Positions 11,225-23,581 are shown, counted from the first letter of the stretch. The stretch is DNA of 64,000 nt from Stomorhina lunata (GCA_933228675.1 OW121743.1:66906696-66970695), one strand, 5' to 3'. Notes: generated by a model not told the origin, from the sequence alone. Numbers and translations: made by a program.

Positions 11225-12480
11225 GTTGTGGTTAATCAATATGCTTTTAATAAAAGTTATTTATTTACAAGGAATTAAAGTAATTAGTTTGAGACTAGAG
11301 AAATAAAAAAAATCCTTCACCGTCAGCTGACTTTTTTTGTTTACTATATACAACCAAAACAAATGACAACAAACCTGAAGTTGGCTGCAGTTGGTATGCG
11401 GAACGATTTAGAAGAGAGACCAGAAACTCTTACTGCCCCGAGGAGTTTTTTAACGTCTTAATACTTTGGCACATGTACGTCTCGCATGTTTGCGTTGCAA
11501 ATCAGTAACTAGGGTTTGGTTATTACGTCAGTTACTAAAAGCTTCCTCTCGGGATCTGGCTGCTTGTTTGCACGTAAACCAAGTTTTTACCTTTGGTTTA
11601 ATTGAAATATTTTTTACTAGGATAAACATTTTCATACCCAGCTTAGAAACCATTTTCGCCCAGGCATTGACATTTGTGTCGAGGAAACACTGTTTAAAGT
11701 TAAAATGCTTATAGAAGTCGTTGAGCTCTACCCAATGACCTTTTTCGTATAGAAAAGTACATAATATATTTTATTTGAAATTGAACATGCCTTCTTCAAA
11801 AAATTATTCTTATTAGCATGATATAAGTATAAGGTAATTCCATTGGCTTTACTAAATTTTTAATAAGGATTTTTGAAGTTTGAATTTTGTGTATATATTT
11901 GAAAAATCGTTGCCACATTTTTACAAAGTATTTGAGGATTTTTTTCATAATGTGTAATGGATATTGAATAATAAATATCTTATTTATTTTAACTTTAATT
12001 AATTTCATCAACTAGAAATCATTAGAAATCACTTAAATATTTAGATTTTGATTGTCCAAGTAGTCAGAGCAGTATCTTCGAGGTGTTTTTCTGCTTTTAT
12101 CCTATATTCGTGTTTGAAGTTCTTTAGGACATCCATTCCACCTAAACCCATCAAGGATTCTTTCCAAAGCAGTAAACAAACTTTCTTCATATGGAAATGA
12201 GGTGCTGCACCGCTGCAGTAGCGAGCGTCACCGATAAAAGTTCTCCATCTAGATGAAGGCTACTTTGCTCTCATGTTTATTGCGAATAGTTTCGGTGATG
12301 GTGTATAAAACAGACAATATTTTGTCTATATGTTATTACATGTAAATCAATTTAATCAGCAAATGTGATATTTGTAATTTTAACAGCTACGATACCTGTA
12401 CAAGAGCTTTTTATTTCCATATTCAAGTTAAAGAATGATGAAAATATACCCAATTCATAGAGGTCAATGATATTGCCTCT
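11225..12480. other. Intergenic, with two unassigned GC-richer patches
   Basis: The AIP promoter lies at the start. 11390-11760 and 12050-12310 are GC-richer than their surroundings. Read on the minus strand they contain stretches that look protein-derived (for example HFPYEESLFTALERI-like around 12130-12230) but broken by stops. They may be old transposon or pseudogene pieces; I cannot name them. Confidence 0.3.
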
Positions 12481-13258
12481 GGTATTTTGACGTTGTTCTT
12501 CTTCTGGCTGTACTTCAGCCCAACATCCTTGGGCTACGTAGGGGCTTCAGAAGGCATCTTCTGCTGTTACCGTAAATCTTTTAGACTTTTATTTTTATTT
12601 ATTTAAATTCAAATTTAATTTCTTTTTTTATATTTAATTTAAATAACAAAAATTTTTCAACAAATTAATAATGAAATGACAAATCAAAAACACACAAAAT
12701 TTCAAACAAATTCAAATATATGGTAGCTTCATTTTTACACAAATGTCAAAATCCTTAAATGTGTCAGATAGTGATTTTTAAATTTAATAATGACAATGGA
12801 ACTACCGTGTACATATATCTTGCTCAGTCAATCAACTCAACTCAGTCAATCGGAATGCTACAAGTTGATGTTAGAAAGAAAATCGTGTCATGTGTCTACA
12901 TATGAAAATCAGTTTAAAGTTTTAGTCTTATAGCTCATTCACATTGAGCTCGAAAACTAGTTAAAGTAGTTTTCGCCTCAAAACAATATTGAAAACTTAA
13001 GTTTTCACATACAAAGCGAAAACTCTTTCCGTATGAGTTTCCAATGAAAACTTATTTGAAAACTATTAAAATACCGATGTAACACTGAGTTCATACCATT
13101 TATTGCAACTCTAGATAAGAAAAATGGAAAAATTTTAAAATAATCGCAAGTAAAAAATCCGAAATCTTATGAAATGCCAAATTTACATAATGTGAATGGT
13201 AAAGTTTTCGATGGTGTTTTTATTTCCGAAAATACGTAAAAACTTATAGTGTGTGTTA
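12481..13258. other. Intergenic AT-rich DNA with weak MITE-like ends
   Basis: CTCATTCACATTGAGCTCG near 12933 and its approximate inverse ACATAATGTGAATGGTAA near 13184 could bound a MITE of about 270 bp. A cluster of CAACTCAACTCAGTCAATC at 12828-12850 resembles the MITE at 23.1 kb. No gene is seen. Confidence 0.3.
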
Positions 13259-13345
13259 TTCAAAAAGAAAGAGTATTAGCATAAGATCCCAAATCGTTAC
13301 ATTTATTTATTAATGTAATAGACAATTTATTGATAAAAAGTCAAA
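13259..13345. mobile_element. Solo arm of the foldback element at 43.5 kb
   Basis: It contains TCAAAAAGAAAGAGTATTAG, CCCAAATCGTTACATTTATT, ATTAATGTAATAGACAATTT and TTGATAAAAAGTCAAAAA. This is the outer part of the foldback arms at 43.50 kb and 43.90 kb, in the same order as the left arm. Confidence 0.6.
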
Positions 13346-13560
13346 AAGTCTCATGATTAAATGATAAAAAGTTTAAAATTTTATCAAGTAGGACAAGGTA
13401 GTACCACGGTACCAATCAGGTTAAAAATATATATATGCCATCCCTGATTGCGTAACTACTAAGTACTCATTACCCACTTACTATACGTAACTGTTTTGTT
13501 TACAAATTATTAAATGAAGAAATTAGAATTTGTGATAAATACAATTTAAATTTTAATACA

Positions 13561-16077
13561 ATGGATAGTTGCATAGTTTGTTGTCAACCAAGTGAGGATA
13601 TATTTAGTCGCATCAGTACCACATCAAAAGAGTGGAAAGAATGGAATGTGCAACGCATAATAGAGAAGCATTTGTGGTGGTGGTATTTGAAGCCACCATC
13701 AGTTAATAATGGAGCTGGGCAGTGGTTGTGCTCCTACTGTTGGCAGGAATTATCATCATTTCATTTCTTCTTCACCAAAGTAGAAAAAGAACATAAGCTC
13801 CTTGAGGCAACCAGCATCTGTGACGGGAATACAGCAAATGGCTTTCTGGTGGAAATAAAAGTGGAAGAACAAATTTTTGACTGCAATGTCACGGCAATAA
13901 CAAAAAATACTCAGGCGTTAAACGACTGCACTAGTGCTTCCCAGAACCAATTAAATCAGAATGTAGTCAGTTGGAATGATAGGGAACACAATACTACCAA
14001 TGATCAGAAAACAGCCACAGCAGAGTTATCGGTCAAAAGTGCAATGGATAAAACTTCTGTTAATTATTTTTCTGAGGTTCCAACGGCTGATGTTAATGTG
14101 TTGGATTGGAATGATGAGATGATTTTAAGTGAACAGAACTTTGGAGAAGAAAACTTAAATACTGACATTGATCCTGAGAATCTGCTAGTGGACCCAAAGA
14201 ATAATGAAAAAATATCCAAGTTTCCAAAATTAAAATACAATTCCAAAAATGCACATAATGATCGAAGCACTATACTTCCAAGGAGCGTGTTAAATGTTAA
14301 TGTATTAAATAGTAATCATATGGAATCTTCAGACGAAGATCTTAGCCTTTTAAATGAAACTCAAAGTGATGAAACCCGCAACGATGATTTTAGTACTTAT
14401 GTAAAGAATCAAGATAAATTTATAGCTGATAATCATTTCGTGTTAACCTGCAACATTTGCAATGCCTCGCAAGAGAACTTTCTTAAACTCGTAAGTCATT
14501 GTAGAGAGAAACATAATACTAAGGGCTTTGCTATGTGCTGCAATAAAAGATTTTACACAAGAAAACTTTTAATAGATCATATTAATGTCCATAATGATCC
14601 CAACTACTTTCAATGTCAAGAATGCAAAAAGGCTTTAGCCACTCAAATGAGCTTTGATTGTCACATGAAAAATTGTCATAGTAAAACCCGCAACGATGAA
14701 GACTGTTATTCTCATGGTGTCAATAAGAGGCTTCTAGAGGATTTAAAGATTAAAGATAAATTTATAGCTGATAATAAATTCCCGTTAAAGTGCCATATTT
14801 GCAATGCCCCACAAAAGAACTTTGGTAAACTCATAAATCATTGTAGAAAGAAACATAATACTAAGGGCTTTGCTATGTGCTGTAATAAAAGATTTCCCAC
14901 AAGACAACTTTTAATAGATCATATCAATGTCCATAATGATCCCGACTATTTTAAATGTCAGGAATGCAACAGGCCCTTAGCCACTCTAGTAAGCTTTGAA
15001 AGCCATATGAAAATTTATCATGGTTTTCAAAAGCAAAGTACTATCTTCCCATGCGATAAATGTGAGGAAACGTTTAAGTATAAATATATTTTAGATCGAC
15101 ACATGTTGAACCATGAAACAGAAGAGGAAAGAACCTTTTCGTGCAGCTGGTGTGCTAAAATATTTCCCTCAAATGATACGTTGAACTTACACATTTCGGT
15201 TAAACATTCAAAGATATATGAACAAACTTGCAAAATATGTGGTGAAGAATTACCCAGTGCGTTTTTTTTGTATCTCCATTTAGAAAAAATGCATTCCCAG
15301 GAACATCAAGGCAAGCAGAACCAGGAAAATCTAGAAGATTTGCCGATTATATGGGTCAAATCTGGAAAAGAAGGGATTTCTGTTAACGAGACAGATGAAA
15401 ATATTTTAAATGGAGACAATGTTAGTTCTATGGATGGACAATTCTTCGAAGACATTAATGAAGAAACTAATTTTAGTAGTTCTGATTCTGAGAACGATGA
15501 TTTTAAAAATCAAGAAGATTTTCCGATTACAAGCGGCAAACGTAAAATTGAAGACAAGGCTGTCAATGATATTCCTAAAGTTATAAGGCTTGAATTAGAT
15601 GAAAATCTTGGGAATAAGCCAACAGGAACTTTTATAACGAAGAACAATATCATGGGTGAGAATAATAAATATTCTACAGCCACAGAAGAGTTGTCGATCA
15701 ATAATAAAAATGTTCCTAGAACTGCTTTAGATTCAAAAATGTCAGATGGGATAGATTCCGATGAAGAAAGTAGCGTTAATAGTGATGCTGAGATCTTGGA
15801 AATGGATTTAAAGAAAAACACAAAATGCCAAAAACCACAAAGCTCCACAATAAACAAATCAATGCTTCCGAATAACTTGAGTATAATTCAGCCAAGAATT
15901 GTCGAGCCAGCGAATTCAGTCTTAACGGAAGGTTTTTCTCCTAGGAAACAACTTTTGCCCACAGAAGAAATTTTACAAGAACAAAAAAATCAACCTACTA
16001 CTGTTGCCCAAATTATAACCAAATATAGCAAATCGAATCAAATTAAAATTATGCCAGTGAAAGCTAAATCGAATTAA
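13561..16077 (+). CDS. ZAD C2H2 zinc-finger transcription factor (grauzone-like), with duplicated finger module
   Basis: A single-exon 838-residue frame. Residues 1-85 are a ZAD domain (CIVC at 4-7, CSYC about 60) very like that of the gene at 571, including KHLWWWYLKPP and CWQELSSF. Residues 86-283 are acidic and unstructured. Then come C2H2 fingers: a three-finger module at about 284-377, a near copy of it at 398-491, and three further fingers (FPCDKCEETF, FSCSWCAKIF, QTCKICGEEL). From about residue 585 the tail is acidic and Ser/Asn/Gln-rich without fingers. In each module the middle finger has adjacent cysteines (AMCCNKRF) in place of CX2C. It is a nuclear DNA-binding regulator by family; the target is unknown. 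A short AAATAAAC near 16100 is a possible poly(A) signal. Confidence 0.88.
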   Translation: MDSCIVCCQPSEDIFSRISTTSKEWKEWNVQRIIEKHLWWWYLKPPSVNNGAGQWLCSYCWQELSSFHFFFTKVEKEHKLLEATSICDGNTANGFLVEIKVEEQIFDCNVTAITKNTQALNDCTSASQNQLNQNVVSWNDREHNTTNDQKTATAELSVKSAMDKTSVNYFSEVPTADVNVLDWNDEMILSEQNFGEENLNTDIDPENLLVDPKNNEKISKFPKLKYNSKNAHNDRSTILPRSVLNVNVLNSNHMESSDEDLSLLNETQSDETRNDDFSTYVKNQDKFIADNHFVLTCNICNASQENFLKLVSHCREKHNTKGFAMCCNKRFYTRKLLIDHINVHNDPNYFQCQECKKALATQMSFDCHMKNCHSKTRNDEDCYSHGVNKRLLEDLKIKDKFIADNKFPLKCHICNAPQKNFGKLINHCRKKHNTKGFAMCCNKRFPTRQLLIDHINVHNDPDYFKCQECNRPLATLVSFESHMKIYHGFQKQSTIFPCDKCEETFKYKYILDRHMLNHETEEERTFSCSWCAKIFPSNDTLNLHISVKHSKIYEQTCKICGEELPSAFFLYLHLEKMHSQEHQGKQNQENLEDLPIIWVKSGKEGISVNETDENILNGDNVSSMDGQFFEDINEETNFSSSDSENDDFKNQEDFPITSGKRKIEDKAVNDIPKVIRLELDENLGNKPTGTFITKNNIMGENNKYSTATEELSINNKNVPRTALDSKMSDGIDSDEESSVNSDAEILEMDLKKNTKCQKPQSSTINKSMLPNNLSIIQPRIVEPANSVLTEGFSPRKQLLPTEEILQEQKNQPTTVAQIITKYSKSNQIKIMPVKAKSN

Positions 16078-17349
16078 TATATTGTTGACAATCAGTTATA
16101 AATAAACAGCAAAAATAAGAGTAAAAATTATGGAATTGATGTATGTATGTAGCTCCATCTTAACTAGAGAACTGTAAGAACAACTCCAAATGTGATGCTA
16201 ACGATTTTTTTTAAATGCTACAAATAGGAAAAAACGCCTATTGTGGTGAAATCGGTAACCAATGATTTAATAGTTGACAAACAATAACATCTTTCCAGCT
16301 GGGATATATCCACAAATAATGAAAATGCTGTAAACAATCTTTCAAAACAACTTTAAAAGGCTGCATCGGCATCTAGATGATGAGCAAAATACAAAGGTAA
16401 AACCTATTATATTTCTTATATTTCCATAAACAAGCTATTTTATTTTACAGAAAACAAATATTCCTATCGCATGTACGAAATAAAATTTAAAATGTTAAAG
16501 GATTTGGAGGAGCCTTTCGAAATAAATACAAGATTATCCGTATGTGTAAGCGATAAGTAACTACTAACAATAAATGCAGTTTAATGGATTTATGATATGG
16601 AAAAATAGTTGAGCTTTCTATACAAAATGATTATTTCAATAAATCCCTTAGTTTTTAATTCTATTTCTAAACTTCTTGTTTTGAGAATAATTAAGTCTCA
16701 TTTATCTTCATACTAATTTAACTCATTTCCTAAAACATCGTCATAATCCAACAATAACAAATTTTAAATTTTAAAGGAATTGGTTTATGAAAATTCCCTT
16801 TATTTTAGACAAAAGAGAGATTTTTGTTAGAACTAGCAAAAAAAAAATTAAATTATTTTCAAAACTTTGGATAGAAAACTAAAGTACGGGAACAAACATA
16901 AAAACAGTATTAAAAAGGGTTTAGTTTTACGGAAACTAAATTTATTTGAAGCTTAGCAGTTATAAATCTATGACAATGTTGAGCAACAATAAATAATAAC
17001 TTTTCTTGCCTAAGCAAGACAAAAGATAAATTGAATTATTTCATTGCAGACTAGCCAATTAGGTCCTTCATCCATTTTTAATAAATAAATTCGTAAAATG
17101 TTTCTATCACCCATGTCACAGAACTCAATTCCTTTCCGTAGTGGAATAAATTCCGTATTTTTCGGAACCACTTTCTATTTTCAAAGTGGAATTGAGTTTT
17201 TCTTTGTTTTATCAATTACTTAGTATTATTTGTTGAAAGAAAGAATCGTGTTTGTAATGTTTTGAAGCATTTATAATTTTTCTTAATTTATAGAACCTAA
17301 AACTATTTAATAGTTTAAATTTTGTGATATGCCTGTTTATTTTTTATAA
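16078..17349. other. Intergenic AT-rich DNA
   Basis: It holds the ZAD gene 3' end and then AT-rich sequence. Near 17135-17200 an imperfect inverted pair (GGAATAAATTCCG, then TTTCCACTTTGAAA-like) may be a small MITE. No gene is seen. Confidence 0.4.
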
Positions 17350-19010
17350 TAATTATAATTATATTATAAGTTTGGGCTGATAGAAATATTTGTCTTAGAC
17401 CCACCTTTTAGTATACCAAAAGGCTTAGAATCACTTTCTGAGTCGATTTAGCCATGTCAGTCCGTCCGTCCGTCCGTCTGGACGGCTGGCTGGAAGGACC
17501 CCCATGTAAACCATGTAATCAAAGTACATAGCAATTCTAAAAATAATTTGATGAAATTTGTCACAGATTATTTTTTTGATAGTGAAATTGAAATTCGTCA
17601 AAATCGGTCCATTATTTATGGTACCTCCCATAGGTCCCACTTCCCGCAATTGATGTTTTGGCCACAAATATCAATATTTTTTCATGAAATTTGAAACAAA
17701 TACTGCTTATGTACACCAAAATCACTACACCAAATTTCGTTGAAATCGGTCCACATTTGACCATAGCTCCCATACAACCAAAAATCTCTAAAACCCTCAA
17801 AAAACTGAAGATAATGAGAATTTTGAGTTTATTTTTTGCATAGGGTAGAAGGGGGAGCATTTGCCACTTTTTTTTAAAGTGCTCTAGGTTTCTTACCGGG
17901 AGAGTTATCACAATTTTTTTGTTCTTCATAGGTACCTATATATGTTAGCTTTAAACTGTGTTGGTTCAGATTGCCTATGGTTTTTCTTTATGTATTAAAT
18001 TTAAAAAATAGCAAATTAACTAAAAGTGGCCAATGTGCCCCATCCATGGGGCACATTTGCCAATAAGTTGGGTACAAAAAAGAAGTAAAAAAATTGTTGT
18101 TATAAAGTAAATTTTTATTTCTATAAAGCTTTAATATACAAAACAAACAAGCCAAAAAATTAATTCAAGTTCATTTCACATGGATAAATTAAACAAAACT
18201 GTAAAAAATTCAGATATCAAAATTTAAACTATTGGGCCTCTAATAACATTGTACTGTGACATATCAACATTAAAAAAAATGTTAAGATGGAAGATGGATT
18301 GGACCTTACAACCAAAATACGATATCCTTTTTAGGGAAATTACGAAAGTCAGGCTCAAAAAAATGTCGACGAGTAGCTTTGTTATAAATGTATGGCAAAT
18401 GTGCCCCAGGTAGAGTCCTTAGATATAAAGAACAATTTTTCGCATAAGAAATAGATTTATTGATAAAAACTTAAAATATTTGTTCTCAATACTATATTGT
18501 TTATTACACTAATGAAAAATTTCTTAGGATAACAAAAAACTAAGGAAAATATTACAAAAATACGTGTAGCAAAATATTTTTTCAGGATATGCTAAAACAA
18601 TAAATCACGCCTGATGTTTTAAATATGAAAGCTACAGCTGTCAAAATTTGAGATATAGAATATCAATGATAAACGAATATAAAATCGATTACAGCATCAA
18701 AAAAGATAAGTTGGTTTTCAAGAAAATTGGTGGTGGCAAATGGTCCCCCTCCTACCCTACATAATTTTTTTAACAACTGTAATCAATTTGCCAAATTTCG
18801 AGATAATCGATCCACATTTGACCCTAGCTTTTATATAAGTCCAAATTACGGAAACAGTTTAAATATATAAGTTTTCAGAAAATGTTTGTATGATGGCAAA
18901 ATTTAGCAAATAATTGTCTTTATGCAAGGAAAATAACACCTTTGACCTTAGTGGTGAAGGTTATCGTATGGTCGGGCTTGACCGACTATGTCATTTTCTT
19001 ACTTGTTTTC
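17350..19010 (+). repeat. Interspersed repeat family A, interrupted copy
   Basis: It matches the copy at 6.1-6.85 kb over GTCTTAGACCC, GTCCGTCCGTCTGGACG and CCACAAATATCAATATTT, and at the end over GTATGGTCGGGCTTGACCGA. The match is split by an inserted element at about 17841-18761: repeat sequence ending TTGAGTTTATTTTT resumes as TTTTTTTAACAACTGTAATC. The terminal ACTTTCTTACTTGTTTT flank is shared with other copies. Confidence 0.75.
17841..18761. mobile_element. Non-autonomous DNA transposon nested in repeat A
   Basis: The ends are inverted: TAGGGTAGAAGGGGGAGCAT (left) against the complement of ATGGTCCCCCTCCTACCCTA (right), followed by TTTGCCAC. A TA flanks both sides, consistent with a TA target duplication. 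The interior has an internal palindrome, GGCCAATGTGCCCCAT / ATGGGGCACATTTGCC (18032-18062), and more copies of GGCAAATGTGCCCC. No transposase frame is visible. Confidence 0.7.
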
Positions 19011-19663
19011 TTTGAAATTGTATTCAGAGTAGAAACTTATTAAAACTCCATGCCTGCACTTACACGTGAAATAATAAAAATAATAAATAGTATACCCTTT
19101 TTATACACTATTTTTCTTTGAAATGATATTCAGAGAAACAATTAACTAGAATACCATAACCTTCATTTGCACAATTATTGATGAAAAATTCCCAACTGTA
19201 AATTATAAGCTATTATTTCAATTGATTTGTGGAAGTAGAATTTCACCAAATTTTGCCCACCTATAGCAGGGGTGGGCACGTCAATAAGAGCCATTTAACA
19301 ATGACTTATTCCGGAAATCGATCGTTTTAAAATCGTTCGATTTCTGATATTTGTTTAAGATATTTGGGCTTTAATCCTTTTGACTGATATCTTATTTTTC
19401 ATTTGGTTTGAAGTTTTTTGTGAAAATGGGGAAAATATATCTGAAATCGATCGATTTAAAAACCATCGATTTTCATCACATACCGGATTATGAAAAGAGC
19501 CTTGAGTTGGATAAGAAAATGGCGATTTATACCTATAAAGGATGTTTCCGATAAAAAAATAGTTTTTAAAGGAAAGTTTATAATAATAGCAGATTATGAT
19601 TAAGGAAAGAGAGTAAATGATCGGTCTGGATCAAATGCAAATTCAAAACTGATTAATGTGCTG
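19011..19663. other. Repeat-derived DNA with CGATCGATTT motifs
   Basis: CAGGGGTGGGCACG at 19268 looks like a hAT-type terminus, but I found no matching inverted end. Inverted pairs of the form AATCGATCGTTTTAAAATCG lie around 19316-19345 and 19443-19475. No gene is visible. Confidence 0.35.
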
Positions 19664-19778
19664 TTTATATAACTCAAGCGTCTGACGATTGAGTGAAATT
19701 TACATGTGTTTTGTTTTTGTTACAATAACAAAACACATGTAAATTTGACTCAATCGTCAGGCGCTTGAGTTATACAAA
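19664..19778. mobile_element. 115-bp foldback MITE
   Basis: Nearly the whole element is a hairpin: TATAACTCAAGCGTCTGACG at the left end pairs with CGTCAGGCGCTTGAGTTATA at the right, and ACATGTGTTTTGTTTTTGTT pairs with AACAAAACACATGT at the centre. Few mismatches suggest a young insertion. Confidence 0.75.
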
Positions 19779-21335
19779 CCCTACATAAGAATATTTTTTG
19801 ACAAGGGCAAATATATTGTAAGCAACATTAAAAGGCATATCATTCATTTCGATAGGATAGTTTTAACTCCGCAATTACATTTCGATCGGGTAGTATTAGC
19901 TTCTACAGTTTCCAAGTACTTCGTTCTGCGATTCTCGAGGATAATTATGCAGTTAAATGGTAATCAATTTAAAATATTAGTTCAAAGAGACCTCGATTGT
20001 GAGATCAATTTCTCCACGCGTCCGTTTAGACCGACTATATGATACCCGACTATATGATACCCTTCACTATTAAGGTCAAATATAGACCAACAATTTAACA
20101 AAAAAGAACATATTCTTTCAAAATTTCGAAATTTAAGTAGATTTATGTCAATTCCGGCTAAGGGCCTAATATGTGAGCTAGGGTCAATTGTGGATCGATT
20201 GTTATTTCGGTTATTGGTTTATATTTACAAAATACTTATCAGTGCAAAGTTTTAGTAATAAAATGCAAAAATCTTTAAATTTATAAGCCTTTTCGTGCTT
20301 TTATTGGTATTTTAACTACTTTTGAGAATGTTTCTTGTGTGGGAGGTTTGGTCAAATATGGGTCGATTCCTGCAAAATAAGGTACACTGATTAAGGTTAT
20401 CATAAGTAATATTTGTGCTGAATATTATTAAAATACAACTAAATTTATTACCTGTATATCACTTTATTTATCCATTCAAGTAGAACTTCATTTGTAATCT
20501 GAGAAATAATCAATTTTTTTGTGAATAATTTAAAAAATTCAAATCGTTTATATTTTCTTAAATAAGTCTTCAATTGAGGGCTTTATTTGTGATCACTGGG
20601 TCACACCTAATTCTGAGTAAAAATCTGAAATCCTTTTTGTTTCCTTTAATAAGCCTCTTATAATAAAAACAGAGCTTTAGTATTATACAAATAAAAAGCC
20701 TTTTTTTCTTTTTATAATTGAATAATATGTATAATTTATTTTTTTTTTATAATTCCTTTTTTTGTGGTTTTTCAGCTACATTATAATTAATATCTTAAGA
20801 AAAAACTTGTCAAATTTCATCATCTTCAATAAAATGTTTAAATTTCACTAACAAACTTCATTTAATTTTAATATTTATCAATAATTCTTTTTTGTTTTGC
20901 ATAATTTTGTATGGACTCACATAAATATTTTATATAGAATAATATCATTTATGTAATTTAAGTCACAAATAACCATATGTTGTCGTTTTGAAATTTGTAT
21001 GTTTTGTTTAAATTCAATTAGCCTTTTAATTAAGTGATTTCGTAGTCTACTATTACTTACTTCTGTTGTTTACTAAATAGTTACAAACTAAACTTAACCC
21101 TTTCGCTTTAGATTTTAATGTAACAGTTTTGAGAATATAATTTTTATAATAATAAAATAGTTTTCATCAAAGAAATTTAAATAAAAAAATATTCATTCTT
21201 TTCGGAAATGTGTTTTTTGGACTATGCCATAAGGCAACAATTTTCAATATAACATAAAGAAGTGAATTTCTTAAAAATATATCATGTCTGATTTTCAACA
21301 TTTTAAAAATAACTTTGTTAAAAATTTATTAAATA
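19779..21335. other. AT-rich intergenic DNA, with an old repeat A remnant
   Basis: 20030-20400 holds diverged, inverted pieces of repeat A (GACCGACTATATGATACCC, TATGTGAGCTAGGGTCAATT). The rest is AT-rich with no coding signal on either strand. Confidence 0.4.
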
Positions 21336-22871
21336 AATACGAGGGTTGCCTTTTAAGTTTGAAATTTGATGGTAAAAGCAGGTCTGTCATGACTATAGAA
21401 AAATTGTTGATAAAAAAGTTTTCTATAGAAAAATTTTTGATAAAAAAATTTTCTATAGAAAAATTTTTGATAAACAATTTTTTATAGAAAATTTTTTTAT
21501 AAAAAAATGTTTTATAGAAAAATTTTTCATAGAAAAATTTTTAATAAAAAATTTTCTATAGAAACATTTTGATAAAAAAATTGTCTATAGAAACATTTTT
21601 GATAAAAAAATTTTCTACTGAAAATTTTTATTTAAAAAACTTTCCATAGAACAATTTTCGATAAAAAAAATTTTCTATAGAAAAATTTTTAATAAAAAAA
21701 TTTTCTATAGAAAAATTTTTGATAAAAAATTTTCTATAATAAAATTTTGATAAAAAAATTTTCTATAGAAAAATTTTTGATAAAAAATTTTCTATAGAAA
21801 ATATTTGATAAAAAATTTTTTGATAAAAACATTTTCTAAGAAAAATTTTTGATAAAGAATTTTCTATAGAAAAATTTTTGATAAAAAAATTTTTTTATAG
21901 AAAAATTTTTGATAAAAAAATTTTCTATAGAAAAATTTTTAATAAAAAAATTTTCTATAGAAAAATTTTTGATAAAAAAAATTTTCTATAGAAAAATTTT
22001 TGACAAAAAGAGTTGCCTTTTCTATAGAAAAATTTTTGACAAAACAATTTTCTATAGAAAAATTTTTGACAAAAAAATTTTCTATAGAAAAATTTTTGAT
22101 AGAAACATTTTTGATAAAAAATTTTTTGATAAAAAAATTTTCTATAGAAAAAAATTTAATAAATAAAATTTTTTAAGAAAAATTTTTGATAAAAAAATTG
22201 TCTATAGAAAAATTTTTGTTAAATAATTTTCTATAGAAAAATTTTTGTTAAATAATTTTCTATAGAAAATTTTCTATAGAAACATTTTTGTTAAAAAATT
22301 TTCTATACAAAAATTTTTGTTAAAAAATTTTCTACAGAAAAATTTTTGATAAAAAATTTCCTATAGAAAAATTTTTGATAAAAAAAAATTTTCTATAGAA
22401 AATTTTTGATAAAAAAAAATTTTTATAGAAAATTTTTGATAAAAAATTTTTTTTATAAAAAAATTTTTGATAAAAAATTTTCTATAGAAAAATTTTCTGT
22501 ACAAAATATTTGATAAAAAAATTTTCTATAGAAACATTTTTGATGAAAATATTTAAAAAAATGGAGTAGAAAACTGCTTTTTTAAAAGTTAGAACTACAC
22601 ATTAAAAAGAATGCCAATTTTAGTTAAAAGTATAAAAAAACGGCAACTCTGCCGACTATTTTTTGTTCTGTTCTCTGTTCTCCGTGATTATGAGATTGAT
22701 GGGTTCAAAATGCTTGTTTAGGCGGACCTCAATCGGAATGAAAAAAAGTGGTTCGAAAGTAATTAAGATCAAAAATCTTTATTTTATTTTGAAAAGCAAA
22801 AAAGACATATTCGATGCGCAACATTTATTAGCTTCTTCTAATTTCAAAACATAAAAGGCAACTCTCGTATT
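21336..22871. mobile_element. Terminal-inverted-repeat element with internal minisatellite
   Basis: The left end AATACGAGGGTTGCCTTTTA and the right end (complement of TAAAAGGCAACTCTCGTATT) form inverted repeats of about 35 bp, both continuing into GAAATTT-like sequence. Between them lie the 30-bp minisatellite (21393..22556) and a unique segment carrying AGTAGAAAACTGC and GTTAGAACTACA. No transposase is visible. The same array plus the same segment recurs at 24.3-25.8 kb, so this is a repeat family. Confidence 0.7.
21393..22556. repeat. Minisatellite, about 30-bp unit (TTTTCTATAGAAAAATTTTT core)
   Basis: About 38 diverged units of TTTTCTATAGAAAAATTTTT plus GATAAAAAA. The core TTTTCTATAGAAAA is itself palindromic. 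Open frames through it only encode the repeat (KFSIEKFLIK-type peptides) and are not genes. Confidence 0.9.
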
Positions 22872-23134
22872 TTAGTGCTTTTAGGGTTGATGCAAAATTC
22901 TTGATTGCCAACTTATCTGAAATAAATATTTATTTCCCTTCAAAAATTTTAACAAATCGATAGAGCCATATGGCAACATCATAGCGAAAAGGTTAAAGAA
23001 ACTCTTAAAAAGATAAAAACTATTTTTAAATAAATAACTATAAATAAATGAGCTAATTAAAACCTTGATTATTATCACAAAATTCTTTGTTTAAACGATA
23101 TTTAAGCTCTTGTTAGGCTTTCAAAAATTTCAAA
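22872..23134. other. Short AT-rich spacer
   Basis: No gene or clear repeat is visible between the inverted-repeat element and the MITE. Confidence 0.3.
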
Positions 23135-23323
23135 ATGCCCTATTGTCGTTCTCAACTCAACTCAGTTGGGTCGACTCAACTTTCACTCAACCAAATTAAG
23201 TATTTTTTGATATTGCGCAACTTAAAAACTTTGAGTTCCGCAATATCAAAACATAATTTTTTGAGTGAAAGTTGGGTCGACAGAAGACCAAACTGAGTTT
23301 TGTTGAGAACGGCAATTGGGGCA
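23135..23323. mobile_element. 189-bp MITE with long terminal inverted repeats
   Basis: The left arm runs ATGCCCTATTGTCGTTCTCA and on through CGACTCAACTTTCACTCAA. The right arm is its inverse (TTGAGTGAAAGTTGGGTCG ... GAGAACGGCAATTGGGGCAT). The centre is a second inverted pair, GATATTGCGCAACTT / GAGTTCCGCAATATC. Confidence 0.75.
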
Positions 23324-23581
23324 TTAATATTAAAATCAATTTTAAATTATTCAAACTAATGTTCGCTTCCACTTTTGCATACGACAGTTAAGCCAAATTC
23401 TGATATGTGTTTTGTTAAGTTTAATTTGGTAAAAAATTAAGAAAATAATTTATATAAACTAACAAAATTTTATGAAATAAATAGACTTTAAAATTTAATA
23501 AAAACTTTTCATAAAATAAAATTTTAAACTCAAAATTTTCTTATGAATTTTTTTTGTTTTTGGTAAATTTAATATGTGAAC

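Noticed and set aside
21284..22166. Long Lys/Phe/Ile-rich open frames (KFSIEKFLIK repeats)
   Set aside because: They are translations of the 30-bp minisatellite in both orientations, with no start context or family match.
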